The notes: a model not told the origin generated them from the sequence alone. A DNA stretch of 14,037 nucleotides from CAYWTX01 sp964461295 (GCA_964461295.1 CAYWTX010000400.1:1-14037); one strand, 5' to 3'; positions 1 through 9,000 are shown, counted from the first letter of the stretch. Translations and numbers: made by a program.

Positions 1-1
1 C

Positions 2-81
2 GCCCATGGCCGGACACGGGCAAGATGCCCGTGAGACACACGGCCGGGACGGCCGTGCCACGCATGGGCGAGACGCCCATG
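2..81. repeat. Tandem array of 24-nt hairpin units
   Basis: Three perfect inverted repeats follow one another: CACGGGC/GCCCGTG at 15-21 and 27-33, CACGGCC/GGCCGTG at 39-45 and 51-57, and CATGGGC/GCCCATG at 63-69 and 75-81. Each has a 7-bp stem, a 5-nt loop (AAGAT, GGGAC, GAGAC) and a 5-nt spacer, so the units start exactly 24 nt apart. Bases that differ between units change on both arms, so pairing is kept. A lone right arm, GCCCATG at 2-8, suggests a further unit cut by the window edge. The array lies 58 nt beyond the stop codon of the L,D-transpeptidase gene, where it could act as a 3' end stabiliser or transcription stop. No T-run is seen, so a classical terminator is not supported. Confidence 0.8.
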
Positions 82-138
82 CCACCCCGGAGCCCAGGTT
101 GAGTCAAGTGGATACCCAGTATCGGCGATGGGCAACGC

Positions 139-1170
139 CTACGGGCGAATCTCCACCGTGCTGTGCTTCTCGTAGAGCATCATGAACACGGTGGCGATGT
201 CGGGGTCGGCCAGGCGGATACACCCCAGCGACGCCTCCTTGCCGATCGTCTGCGGCTCGTTGGTGCCGTGGATGCCGTAGCCGCTGTGTCGGCTGGTCCG
301 CTCGTCGGCGCCTTCGAGGCTGATCCAGTACCCCTCGGTGCCCAGCGGGTAGCCCGGTTGGCCCCAGTTGATCGACCGCAGTTCCTCGCTGCCGGGCGGG
401 GGATACCAGACGGCATGGTTGAACTTCTTGCCCAGGGCGACCCGCCACATGCCCGCCGGCGTCGAGCCGTTCTTGCCCAGGCCGATGCGGAGCTGCTTGA
501 CGAACACCGGCTGGCGGCCTTCGCTGTAGAGGTACAGGTCAAGGATGAACTTGCTCTTGGTCACCACCGCGTGGAAGGGGCCCTTGATGAGCTTGAGCGT
601 CTGGCCGGGGCGGATCTTGCCGGCGTCGGCGATGCCATTGATCTTCATGGTGAGCTGCGTGGGCACGCGGAGGGCGAGCCTCCGCTCGATGCGGTTGAGC
701 ACGTCGCCGCCCTGCACCGTGTACTGCTGCACGTAGGCGTCGTCATCGTACACCTGCTGGGAGAGGATCATCTTCTCGCCCAGGTCGGTGAGGATTCTGC
801 GCGCCTCGACTTCCTCCGCCGGCGTGAGCTTGTCGGACAGCAAGGCGGCGGAAAGCTCCTCGCGACCCTCGCCGAATCGCTTGGCGTCCAGGAGCTTCTT
901 GCCCTCGACGAAGGCCCGCCTGGCGGCCTGGGCCTCCAGTTTGGGCAGGCTGGGGATGGTGTCGTGTCCGGGGCGGGTGGCAGGCTGGGTGGCCGCACGG
1001 GTGGTCGGCGCGTTGGCGTCGGCGCCCTTGGCGGCCAGTTGCGTGGTGGGTTTGGCGGCGTCCTTTCCCGGCGGGGTCCACCACATGGGCCAGAGGACGA
1101 ACTTGAAGATGGCGGCCATCGCGATGGCGCCGCCGACCGTCAGCAGAACGTTTCGCAGAGTACTCGACAC
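139..1170 (-). CDS. Membrane-anchored LysM and L,D-transpeptidase (YkuD) protein
   Basis: This 343-residue protein probably makes or edits 3-3 cross-links, or attaches proteins, in peptidoglycan on the outer side of the cytoplasmic membrane. Residues about 8-27 form one hydrophobic segment, likely a signal anchor. An Ala/Pro/Thr-rich linker follows (about 31-68), then a helical stretch (about 78-140). A LysM-like domain lies at about 148-197 (YTVQGGDVLNRI to IRPGQTLKLIKG), and a C-terminal YkuD domain at about 199-342. The catalytic signature is visible: HGTN (His301), then SLGCIRL with the nucleophile Cys317. The chosen start is GTG, preceded by GGGAG seven bases upstream. A longer frame back to 1299 would overlap the cyclo-ligase gene and adds no recognisable domain. 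The gene lies 100 nt after the cyclo-ligase gene on the same strand. The family call is secure; the exact physiological reaction is inferred. Confidence 0.9.
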   Translation of the reverse strand: MSSTLRNVLLTVGGAIAMAAIFKFVLWPMWWTPPGKDAAKPTTQLAAKGADANAPTTRAATQPATRPGHDTIPSLPKLEAQAARRAFVEGKKLLDAKRFGEGREELSAALLSDKLTPAEEVEARRILTDLGEKMILSQQVYDDDAYVQQYTVQGGDVLNRIERRLALRVPTQLTMKINGIADAGKIRPGQTLKLIKGPFHAVVTKSKFILDLYLYSEGRQPVFVKQLRIGLGKNGSTPAGMWRVALGKKFNHAVWYPPPGSEELRSINWGQPGYPLGTEGYWISLEGADERTSRHSGYGIHGTNEPQTIGKEASLGCIRLADPDIATVFMMLYEKHSTVEIRP

Positions 1171-1199
1171 GATGAAGCTCCCTGTTTCACTCCGGTTCG

Positions 1200-1221
1200 C
1201 AGCGGCGGTCCTTCGCCGCTG
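1200..1221 (-). other. Hairpin in the cyclo-ligase/L,D-transpeptidase gap
   Basis: A perfect 8-bp inverted repeat, CAGCGGCG/CGCCGCTG, with a 6-nt loop lies in the 100-nt gap between the two genes, about 30 nt upstream of the GTG start of the L,D-transpeptidase gene. No U-rich tail follows on the minus-strand transcript, so it is not a clear intrinsic terminator. It may separate expression of the two genes or stabilise processed mRNA. Confidence 0.45.
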
Positions 1222-1270
1222 GGAGGAAGGAATCGAATCACCAGAGGACGCGGCGAGCAAGTTCGCCCGC

Positions 1271-1837
1271 TTAGTCCCGGAACCGCAGCACTTCCGCATT
1301 CGTCACGAGGATGTCCAATTGCATGTCGTGCGGCTGCGTCGGCAGCTCGTCCACCAGTTGTTCGGCGAAGCCCAGCCCGCACGTCACGGCCCGGACATCG
1401 CCGCAGGCCAGGAAGCGGTCGTAGAACCCGCCGCCGCGCCCCAGGCGATGCCCGCGGCGATCATACGCCATCGCGGGCACCACGATGAGATCAATCAGTT
1501 CCACCGGCCAAGGCTCGGCCAAGGCCGGCTCGCGGATGCCGAAGCTGCCGGAGGTCATGTTGTCCTCCAGCGAGGTGCAGCGCAGGGGCAGCAGGCGGCG
1601 CTGCTCGTAGCTCACCCGCGGCAGGAGCAGGGTCTTGCCGCGCTGCCAGCACGCCAGCGCGACGGGGATGCAGTCCAGTTCGCCCGGGATCGGGTTGTAC
1701 AGCATCATCGCTCGGGCGGCCGCAAACTCCGGCAGGGCCAGCACCTTCCCGCAGGCCGAGAGGCTCTTGGCGGCCGCTTGCTCGGGCGGCATCGCCGCCA
1801 GGGCGGCCTTCATCGCCTTGCGCAGGCGCGGTTTCAT
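1271..1837 (-). CDS. fau: 5-formyltetrahydrofolate cyclo-ligase
   Basis: This 188-residue cytoplasmic enzyme converts 5-formyltetrahydrofolate plus ATP to 5,10-methenyltetrahydrofolate, returning a stored and inhibitory folate form to one-carbon metabolism. The length is typical for the family. The diagnostic signature GRGGGFYDR is at residues 133-141, preceded by the conserved DLIVVPAMAYDRRGHRL region. The basic N-terminus (KPRLRKAMK) fits the ATP/substrate-binding start of the family. The ATG at 1837 is chosen because homology begins here. A longer frame reading back to 2107 runs into the sulfatase gene and has no family similarity. Only a weak GGGA ribosome-binding site precedes the ATG. 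The gene follows the sulfatase by 137 nt and precedes the L,D-transpeptidase gene. Its presence in this row looks like simple co-orientation rather than a shared pathway. Confidence 0.93.
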   Translation of the reverse strand: MKPRLRKAMKAALAAMPPEQAAAKSLSACGKVLALPEFAAARAMMLYNPIPGELDCIPVALACWQRGKTLLLPRVSYEQRRLLPLRCTSLEDNMTSGSFGIREPALAEPWPVELIDLIVVPAMAYDRRGHRLGRGGGFYDRFLACGDVRAVTCGLGFAEQLVDELPTQPHDMQLDILVTNAEVLRFRD

Positions 1838-1915
1838 ATTCCCACTAGATAGACAAACCGGCGCGCGGGGGCAAGCGATTTCACGAAGAACACGCAGGCA
1901 TGCCGCAACGCGAAC

Positions 1916-1943
1916 CGGTCCGCGAAGTGTCTGGGTCGGACCG
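1916..1943 (-). other. Possible stem-loop between sulfatase and cyclo-ligase genes
   Basis: A 7-bp inverted repeat, CGGTCCG/CGGACCG, with a 14-nt loop lies in the 137-nt gap after the sulfatase stop codon. It could mark the end of the upstream transcript, but the loop is long and no U-run follows. In DNA this GC-rich such a repeat could arise by chance. Confidence 0.25.
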
Positions 1944-1974
1944 CCCAACCGCAGTCCCCGGCTGTCCGGCCGCC

Positions 1975-3441
1975 TCACGCAATGCCCGTCGGGTGCTTGT
2001 CCAGGAACTCCGCGTGGCGGTCCCGGCCGGTGGCGCGCAGGCGGGCGCAGTAGTCGGCCAGCTTGCCGCGCGTGTGGAACGGCCCGCCTTCGCGCATCAC
2101 CGTCCACAGCGGGTCGATGTCACTCTCGCCGCCCGCCATCATCTCCGAGGTCCACCGCTCCAGCAGCGCCTGTCCGCGATCCGCCAGCGCCGGTTGCGAC
2201 GGCGCCAGGTCCCGCAGTTCGTGGGGGTCGTCCTTCACGTTGAAGAGCATCCGTTCGGGGTAGTTCTTCAGCCCCGTGTGGTAACTCCGCACCAGCAGGT
2301 GGTCGCCCCAACGTAGCGACCGCTGGCAGCTCCAGCAGCACTGGCTGACAACCAGGTACTCGCGTCCGGCCTCCCCTCCCTGCCGCAGCACGGGGGCGAA
2401 GCTCCGCCCGTCCCAGTGCGGCGGCGCCTTCGCCCCGGCCAGTTCCACCAGCGTGGCGCCCACGTCCGCCTGGTAGTGCAGCGCGCGGTCGGCGCGCCCG
2501 GCCTGCCCGTCGGTAACGCCCGGCCAGCGCAGGATCATCGGCACGCGGCAGGTGCCCTGGTCGGCCGTGGCGTGATCGCCGATCACGCTCAGTTCTCCCA
2601 TGTTCTCGCCGTGGTCGCTGGTGATGATGATGGCCGTGCCGTCCAGCACGCCCTGGTCGGCCAGGGCGTTGAGAAGGCGCCCCACCCACTCGTCGGCGTA
2701 GCGGATGCCGCAGTCGTAGCCGTCGATCCATCGCCGGTAGTCGCCCATCGACGCGATCTGCGACGGCTGGCGGGGGTGCTGGGAGGTCTTGCCCCAGTTG
2801 CCTGCCGGCTCCTGCGGCGAGCCGGGGCCGAATCCGTTCCACTGCCGCTGGCGCAGCTCCTCGGTGTACCACTCCTCGATGGGCGCGTCGGCGAACGGGT
2901 TGCCGAACGCCTCCGGCGCCCGGTACGGCGTGTGCGGATCCCAGATGTTCACGTGCAGCAGCCAGTCGTCGCGCCGGGCGTTGCGGGCGATCCAGTCGAT
3001 CGCGCCGGGGACGATCTCCTCGGCGCTCTCGCCGCCGCCGTGCCCGGAGTTGTACATCTCGCGCCAACCGTCGTAGAACCAGTGCGCGGAGTGACGCTCG
3101 GCAAACGGGCTGAACGACACGGGATACATGCCGCCACCCCAGCGCAAGCTGCCGATCAGCCCCATCCGCTGGTGGTGCGTGCTGAAGCCGCGGTCGCGCC
3201 CGACGAGGCGCGGCTCGGCCGCGAGGCCGCCGTGGTTGACCACGCCCGTGTGGATGCCGAAGCAGCCGGTGAACATGCCGGCGCGGCTGGGCAGGCAGGG
3301 GGCGTCGGAGACGTAGCAGTTCTCCAATCGCACGCCGCCGGCGGCGATGCGGTCGATGTTGGGGCTGGTGTTCCGCCCGTACCCGTAGCAGCCCAGGTGG
3401 TCGGGGCGAAGCGTGTCGATGTCCAGGTAAAGCAGTCGCAT
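1975..3441 (-). CDS. Cytoplasmic formylglycine-dependent sulfatase
   Basis: This 488-residue member of the alkaline-phosphatase-fold sulfatases should hydrolyse a sulfate ester from a sugar or other organic sulfate. The N-terminus (LDIDTLRPDHLGCYG) carries the metal-binding aspartates. Residues 49-53 read CLPSR, matching the C-x-P-S-R signature in which Cys49 is converted to formylglycine. WDPHTPY (about 167-173) and TSDHGENMGE (about 274-283) are the expected downstream active-site blocks. The ATG start is supported by AAGGAA five bases upstream. No signal peptide is visible, since the catalytic beta-strand begins at residue 2. Many planctomycete sulfatases are exported, so a cytoplasmic location would be notable. 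The gene starts 50 nt after the PHP gene and is probably co-transcribed with it. The substrate is not predictable here. A formylglycine-generating enzyme is not in the window. Confidence 0.92.
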   Translation of the reverse strand: MRLLYLDIDTLRPDHLGCYGYGRNTSPNIDRIAAGGVRLENCYVSDAPCLPSRAGMFTGCFGIHTGVVNHGGLAAEPRLVGRDRGFSTHHQRMGLIGSLRWGGGMYPVSFSPFAERHSAHWFYDGWREMYNSGHGGGESAEEIVPGAIDWIARNARRDDWLLHVNIWDPHTPYRAPEAFGNPFADAPIEEWYTEELRQRQWNGFGPGSPQEPAGNWGKTSQHPRQPSQIASMGDYRRWIDGYDCGIRYADEWVGRLLNALADQGVLDGTAIIITSDHGENMGELSVIGDHATADQGTCRVPMILRWPGVTDGQAGRADRALHYQADVGATLVELAGAKAPPHWDGRSFAPVLRQGGEAGREYLVVSQCCWSCQRSLRWGDHLLVRSYHTGLKNYPERMLFNVKDDPHELRDLAPSQPALADRGQALLERWTSEMMAGGESDIDPLWTVMREGGPFHTRGKLADYCARLRATGRDRHAEFLDKHPTGIA

Positions 3442-3491
3442 GGCGGTTCCTTGTGTCGCGGGCAACGGGGCGGCGATGCTTGCCGATTCCA

Positions 3492-4700
3492 TCAAGAGTG
3501 CCAGAAGGCCCGCGAGAAGGCCAGCAAATCGCTTCGCGCCGTCGCTGCCGCCTCGCGGCAGATCGCGTCGTGCGGCGGGAAATACTCGCGATGCAGGAAG
3601 TATACGTACTCCACCAGGTCCAGCGGGCCATAGATGGCCGCTTCCTTGCCGGAGCACGCGTCGCACGCCACCGACCGCCGCGCCGAGATCGCATCGACCA
3701 CCGCCTGGGCGGACAGTTCCCGTGCGAGCACGACCGTTAAGCATCGGCCCAACTCCGCCTCGTCGTGGGCGTCGGAGGCGCCCAACACCGGCCAGCGCCG
3801 CCCGGCCGCCGCTTCCTCGACGTACCTGGCCACCGCAAGCCGATTGCCTTCCACGCTGGGCGAGCCGCCCATCAACTCCAGGGCGTCGCACAGGCCGTCG
3901 CTCAGGAGTTGGTCCACCACGGCGCGCGGGGGGTAATACTTGCCCGTCGTCCCCACCCAGTACGGATGCGCGATGGCGGCCAGGGCCCCGAACTGGCGAA
4001 TCTTGCGAACCGTCCACACCGCGTGGGAGTACAACTCTGCCGTCAGCGGCTCGGCCAGGTCCCGGCCGGCCAGTTCCGCCGCGATGGCTTCGCGTTCGGA
4101 ATCGCTGGCCTGCGTGTGGCGCAGACGCCCCACGCAGGCGGAGGAACCGATGGCCAGGATGTGCCCGCCCACCTCGCGGATGGTCACTTCCTCGCCCGGC
4201 AGGATGAGCAGGTCCAGCCCTGCCGCCGCCGCGTCCTGGATCGCCTTGAGCGATGGTTCGCGCTTGTCATGGTCAGTGACGGCGATGAAGTCCATGCCCA
4301 GCCGCCGGGCCTGGCTCGCCATGGCCAACGGCTCCGCCCTGCCGTCGGAGCCTGTGGTGTGCATGTGCGGGTCGCCCTTGTAGGGCCTCAGGCCCGCCCA
4401 GTCCGGCCGGACCGCGAAAAGGTGATGGCTGGCGGCGACGGCGTCCTGGGCGTCGGCGAGGATGTCGAGCTCGTATTCCCCCGGCGTGCGGAACGCAAGG
4501 ACGGCTGTCAGGTGTGCCTCGCCGTCCTCGGCCGCGTCGAGCTTCACGTCCTCCGTGCGGTTGACCTTGGAGTACAACCGCATCCGGCACGGCTGGCCGG
4601 GGCGGACGCCCGGCGGCCGCGGCACGCGAACGCGGGCTTCTCGACCGGCGGGAACGACCTTCGGAAGAGCGAGCCGATCCGCGTAGGTCGTGTGGTTCAT
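3492..4700 (-). CDS. CehA/McbA-like PHP-domain metallohydrolase
   Basis: This 402-residue protein has an N-terminal beta-rich domain (about 15-98, ending in GEYELDILADAQD) and a C-terminal PHP-type metal-dependent phosphoesterase/hydrolase domain (about 105-345). Metal ligands are visible in order: His112-x-His114 (DPHMHT), Asp119, TDH with His144, GEE with Glu170, His180, AHPYW with His245, and SDAH with Asp310/His312. That is a full set for a multinuclear site. Proteins of this type hydrolyse phosphate esters or, in CehA/McbA, carbamate or amide bonds; the substrate here is unknown. The start ATG has AGGAGA nine bases upstream and overlaps the stop of the SGNH gene as ATGA, indicating translational coupling. 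The longer frame back to 6032 runs antisense-like through the SGNH gene and is rejected. No signal peptide is seen. The tail after about 355 is unassigned. Confidence 0.85.
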   Translation of the reverse strand: MNHTTYADRLALPKVVPAGREARVRVPRPPGVRPGQPCRMRLYSKVNRTEDVKLDAAEDGEAHLTAVLAFRTPGEYELDILADAQDAVAASHHLFAVRPDWAGLRPYKGDPHMHTTGSDGRAEPLAMASQARRLGMDFIAVTDHDKREPSLKAIQDAAAAGLDLLILPGEEVTIREVGGHILAIGSSACVGRLRHTQASDSEREAIAAELAGRDLAEPLTAELYSHAVWTVRKIRQFGALAAIAHPYWVGTTGKYYPPRAVVDQLLSDGLCDALELMGGSPSVEGNRLAVARYVEEAAAGRRWPVLGASDAHDEAELGRCLTVVLARELSAQAVVDAISARRSVACDACSGKEAAIYGPLDLVEYVYFLHREYFPPHDAICREAAATARSDLLAFSRAFWHS

Positions 4701-6052
4701 GCCCGGAATCTCTCCTGTTGTTTCTCCGGCCGCGAAGGACGCCAGCCGTGGCCGTTCCTGGCCGAGGAGAACGAGGAACCGCGCCGGCCCCCGAACAGTT
4801 CCGCCAGCGCATCGACGAACAGGCCCAGCCCGTCGGCCGTGGGGTGGTTCACGCCGTTGCCCAGCAGTGTCGTGTACGGGATTCCCTGGCGCCACAGGCG
4901 GCCCCAGCGGCGCGAGGCGTCGGCCAGGGGCACGCCGCTGGCGGCCGCGAAACGCCGCAGCCCGCGGACGAACGGGCGGCCGTCGTCGTCGATCTCCACC
5001 TGGCGGGTGAACTTCATCCACGACGGCTGCGTGTAGTGCGGCGTCATGATGACCCACTCGGCCCCGATGTCGCGGAAGTCGGCCAGGTAGCGGGCGTACT
5101 GTCCGGCCGTGCCGGCCTCGTCGAGCTTCGCGTCGTTGACGAACATCGAGACGACCAGGTCCGGGCGCTGGGCCAGGACGGTCTCGACGTAGTTGTGCTC
5201 GGCGCCGCTGGGGTCGGCGAGGAAGTCCATGCTGGTGTGCCCGGCCCAGGCGGCGACGCGGAGGTCGATCTTCGCGGCGGGGTATTGCCCGGCCAGCCAG
5301 GCTGCGAAACGCTGTGCCCACCGCTGCTCGGGCGGCAGCCAACTCGCCGCCGTCACGCTGTCGCCCCAGGCGAGGATTCGCAGCGGGCGGCCCCGACGCA
5401 GCGCCGCCATCGTCCGCGGCAGCAGGCGTTCGGCGTAGTCGGCCGGCAGGCAGGCGGGCGGACAGGCCGTCTCCAGGATGGGCATGACGTTGTCGGGCGC
5501 CAGCTTGCTCAGCCCTCCGGGCAGCCAGACGTTGGCGAGGGCAGTGCACTCGGGCGGAAGGTCGGGCGGGCGCGGGCAATTCGGGTGCGGCGAGCCGGCG
5601 ATGACTCCGATCCCCCCCATCTCCATCTGTGAAACCTGTGCAATCTGTGGACCCCGCGTCGCCCGGGGCGCTTCGGCGATTCGCGCGATCGTATCGATCC
5701 TCGCCTGTCCGTAGCGGTAGCTCACGTATAGCTTCTGTCCCGACGCGATTCGCCCGCCCGCCCGCCGCCCGAAGCAGCCCCAGCACCGCTCGACGTCGTA
5801 GTCGCGCCCCGGCTCGAACGTCTCGCGGCCATCGGGGTCGGCACTGACGACGAGACTGGCCGCGTCCAGCCGGTCGCAGGGCGGAGCGCCTTCGGCGTGC
5901 AGCGCCCGCAGCGGCGCCATGCCGGTCTCGGCGAGGGTGTATTCTTCGCCGCGCACGGCGACCTGGGGCGGGGGCGCCACCGCGAGGGCGACTTCGCAAC
6001 CGCTTTCGGCGAACGCGACGGAGAGCTGCCAATCGCCTGTGATCCTGATCAT
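4697..6052 (-). CDS. SGNH/GDSL-family hydrolase with N-terminal beta domain
   Basis: This 451-residue protein is a likely esterase, for example a deacetylase of an acylated sugar. The N-terminal half (about 1-200) is rich in beta-strand and resembles an accessory domain. The SGNH domain (about 222-420) shows the nucleophile block ILAWGDSVTAAS with Ser232, a Gly in block II (AAWAGHTSM, Gly271), the block III pair Asn306-Asp307 (FVNDAK), and NGVNHPTADG with the catalytic His403. The residue usually Asp in block V reads Asn here. An upstream in-frame ATG at 6091 would add 13 residues and overlap the restriction-modification gene by 11 nt. The ATG at 6052 is preferred because the domain starts cleanly there, though neither has a strong ribosome-binding site. 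The gene ends in ATGA overlap with the PHP gene. No signal peptide is visible. The C-terminus (after about 422) is polar and probably disordered. Confidence 0.8.
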   Translation of the reverse strand: MIRITGDWQLSVAFAESGCEVALAVAPPPQVAVRGEEYTLAETGMAPLRALHAEGAPPCDRLDAASLVVSADPDGRETFEPGRDYDVERCWGCFGRRAGGRIASGQKLYVSYRYGQARIDTIARIAEAPRATRGPQIAQVSQMEMGGIGVIAGSPHPNCPRPPDLPPECTALANVWLPGGLSKLAPDNVMPILETACPPACLPADYAERLLPRTMAALRRGRPLRILAWGDSVTAASWLPPEQRWAQRFAAWLAGQYPAAKIDLRVAAWAGHTSMDFLADPSGAEHNYVETVLAQRPDLVVSMFVNDAKLDEAGTAGQYARYLADFRDIGAEWVIMTPHYTQPSWMKFTRQVEIDDDGRPFVRGLRRFAAASGVPLADASRRWGRLWRQGIPYTTLLGNGVNHPTADGLGLFVDALAELFGGRRGSSFSSARNGHGWRPSRPEKQQERFRA

Positions 6053-6080
6053 GCAGCCCGTCGGAAGCAGATGCCCCACG

Positions 6081-9000
6081 CTATCGCCCATGGATGAACC
6101 ACTGCATCAAAAGGTCGGCAGTCGCTTCCTGGAGCGTATCTGAACCCGTTCGCGAACCTGCCAGGGATTGAAACCGTTTGCGAGCGGCAAGAAGGCGAGC
6201 CATGACCGCCTCTCGCCACTGCTCGCAGGTTGCGGGATCGGGAGGAAGTTCGATCCGCTCGCGGATGCCATGTTCCGCAAGCAGGACAACCAGGCGGGCC
6301 TGCTCCACATTGGCGTACTCCTCCTGATAGGAGGACTTGCCGATTGTGTAAACAACTCCCGCCGGGCAATAGAGATGCCCGCTTCCCAGGGCGGTCGCCT
6401 TGCCTTCGTAGATCATGACCATCCGCCGATCCCCGTCCAGCATCGCAAGATACACTCGAAGCGAGGGGCCCTTCTCCTCATCCGCGAGCGAATCCCAAAT
6501 GCTTGCGGCGATTTCCTCGGCCGAGAAACGAGTTCGATTCTCACCCCCGCGATTCTCCATGGTTTGAATATCTTGCGTTCGCAGATACCGATGGTACTCC
6601 GCCGTGGCCCTATAGAGTTCATCCAGAAGAACCGCGCGGTCATGCGGGTCTGTCACGCCGATCAACTCAAGAACGGAATCGTCCAGGTCGCGGCGGTCGG
6701 TTTGCTGGAGTTCCTGCGGTAGTGTTGGGGGACGCAGGAGCAGTTCGCGGAGATGTTCCGTCCTGTGGCACCGCAGAAGCTCGTCCTCGACGAGGTGAGT
6801 CGTCTCTCGCTTCATCATCGACTGAAGCGAGTGGGCCATCCTTTTAGCCAATCGCGATGGCACGCCCGTGGGGTTGGGCACATCCATCAACAAGACGTCG
6901 ACCACTTCCGTCTTAAGGGTTCCCTCCGCACCCGCGTATCGCCCGTAAAAGTGCTTGAACAACCCCACGAGAGTACTGTTCAGGATTGCGGGGAGGACGA
7001 CCTTCTCAGTTCCCTTCACTGTGGGAAGAGGATGCACGTCGTAGAGATTGCAGTTACACACAAGAGAATCGGGATTGCCCGGAACGATGTGTCTGTATTT
7101 CTGCGCCTTCGGCCAAAAGACCACGCCTCGCTCGCCCCCTGTCAGGTTGTACCAGAGAGGCCGTGCGGCCACGGTGGATCGTTGCGGGACCGGGACGGGT
7201 TTCGATTTTCTTGACGCGAACGTCTGCTTGGCGCCCCACCGGATGTACTTCGCGACGTGCGTTCCCGCCAGTTCCCTCAACGGTCTGCCAACCCAAAGCA
7301 CGACGCGGTCCTGTTCGCCTGCCCACACCACTGGGCGATCCACCTCCATCAGACTGTGGACTTCCGGACGAAGGTACTCCGCCTCGACCGGATGCAGCGT
7401 GTTGTCGCCCGCCCGAACCAGGCGAACGCGCCCGCTCTGAACCTCGTTCAGCCGGCAGGGCGACATCAGACCAATGTGGTTCCAGGGCAGGCCTTTCTCC
7501 ACCTCGGCCAGCACCTCGGCGGTAACATCTCGCGGCATAAAGAACGCATCGCAACCGCTCTTGATTCCGAAACGGACCTCCGCGATCTCGCCCAACTTTA
7601 CGAACCGGCTGCCGTAATCCCGCATAAGCCGGAAGTAGATGTCCGGCGCCCGCAGAAACCGCCCCCACTTGCCGGCGACGTAATGGTCCGCGCTGCCGTT
7701 CCATTTCCGAACGGCCGCCTCTTCACCCGCCGTGCCTTCGTCATGCTCGGCCTGCTCTTCTTCCTCGGTATCCCCGCCCGCCTCAGTGTGACCGCAAAGA
7801 AGTCGCGCGGCCTGCACGCCTTCCTCCCAAAGACGACGTTGAGGCACGGGTATGATCCGCAACTTCTCATTGCGGAACAGGTTGTCCGTCGTGTCGATGA
7901 GCACCCGCAGTTGATCGACGGCCTTCTGTCGAGCTGCCTCGTCGCCGTGTGCTCGATCTCCAAGAATTTCGGATAACGGTTTCTGGAGCCGTACGAACTT
8001 CACGATATTCGCGTCGCGGGCTGCCTGATCGGAGCATCGTTGCAGGATGGCCGCGACGGTCTTGATGCGGGCATCCTCGAACCACGGTTCATCGACGCTC
8101 TCCAGCACGGCCAGAAGCTTGAAGTTCTGGAGAATCCACCCTTGAAGGGCGAACCCGTACTCTACGTCGAGCCAGCTTGAGCTGGTCAGGAAACCGAAGT
8201 ACCCACCTTCTTTCAGGAACTTGGCCGCGACCGGCCAGAAGTAGCAGTGCAGGTCGCTTCGGCCCGAAAGCTTCAGTCCCGGCCACGCCGCGGAAACCAG
8301 CGACTGGAGGTACTCCTTGGTGTTCTTGAGGCGGCTCTCGTATACATCCCTTGGCTCATTCCTTGCCGGCTTCGTTTGTGAACGCTTCGGGATGAGTTCC
8401 TGCCGCACGTAGGGCGGGTTGCCGATCACGGCATCCAGTTCCGGAAGCGGCACGGGCACCGAAGGCCCTCTGCCGTGCGTGCCGCGAGGCCCGGGAACTC
8501 GGCAGAATTCCTCCGGCTTCTCGACGGCCTCAAAGAAGTTGCCGCGACGGATGAGGGGGTAGTTCTCCTCGTCGCGAATCTCGCGTGCGGCGAGGTTCAG
8601 CGTGGCAAGATGGGCGGGAAACACGGCGATATCGCAACCAAAGATTTCCCGCAGCAGTTCCTGATGGGGCTTGTGATGGTCCTGCCGGCGCTGCCCGCGC
8701 CCCTTCTGTTCCGACAGCCAGGCTTTGCGATGGTAGGCGCGAACGAGAAAACTGCCCGACCCGCAGGAAGGGTCGAGGACCGTGTCGCCACCCCGGCGGA
8801 TGCAGAAGGCGTTGATGACGTCCACGATGTCCTGATGCGTGAAGAACTGCCCGAATTTCTGGCGTTCTTCAGGGGCGATCAGTTTTTTGAAGACCCCGCC
8901 GATGATGTCATGCGGTATGGTGCGGAAGTCGTATGCGTCGAGATCAACGAAGAACCCCTTCCAGCCGAGGACCGCCGTCGGGGAGGCGAAAATGGCTGAT

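Noticed and set aside
15..81. Possible CRISPR array
   Set aside because: The repeats are 19-nt hairpins separated by only 5 nt, with no unique spacers, and no cas genes are present.
163..1488. Long plus-strand open frame of 441 codons
   Set aside because: It is antisense to the L,D-transpeptidase and cyclo-ligase genes, which have clear family motifs. Its Gly/Arg/Ala-rich product has no domain features.
3442..4017. N-terminal extension of the sulfatase to 680 residues
   Set aside because: The extension lies inside the PHP gene in another frame. The ATG at 3441 has a good ribosome-binding site and begins exactly at the sulfatase fold.
4701..6032. N-terminal extension of the PHP protein to 846 residues
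   Set aside because: It overlaps the whole SGNH gene in another frame and is Arg/Gly-rich, as out-of-frame reading of GC-rich DNA often is. The ATG at 4700 has AGGAGA upstream.
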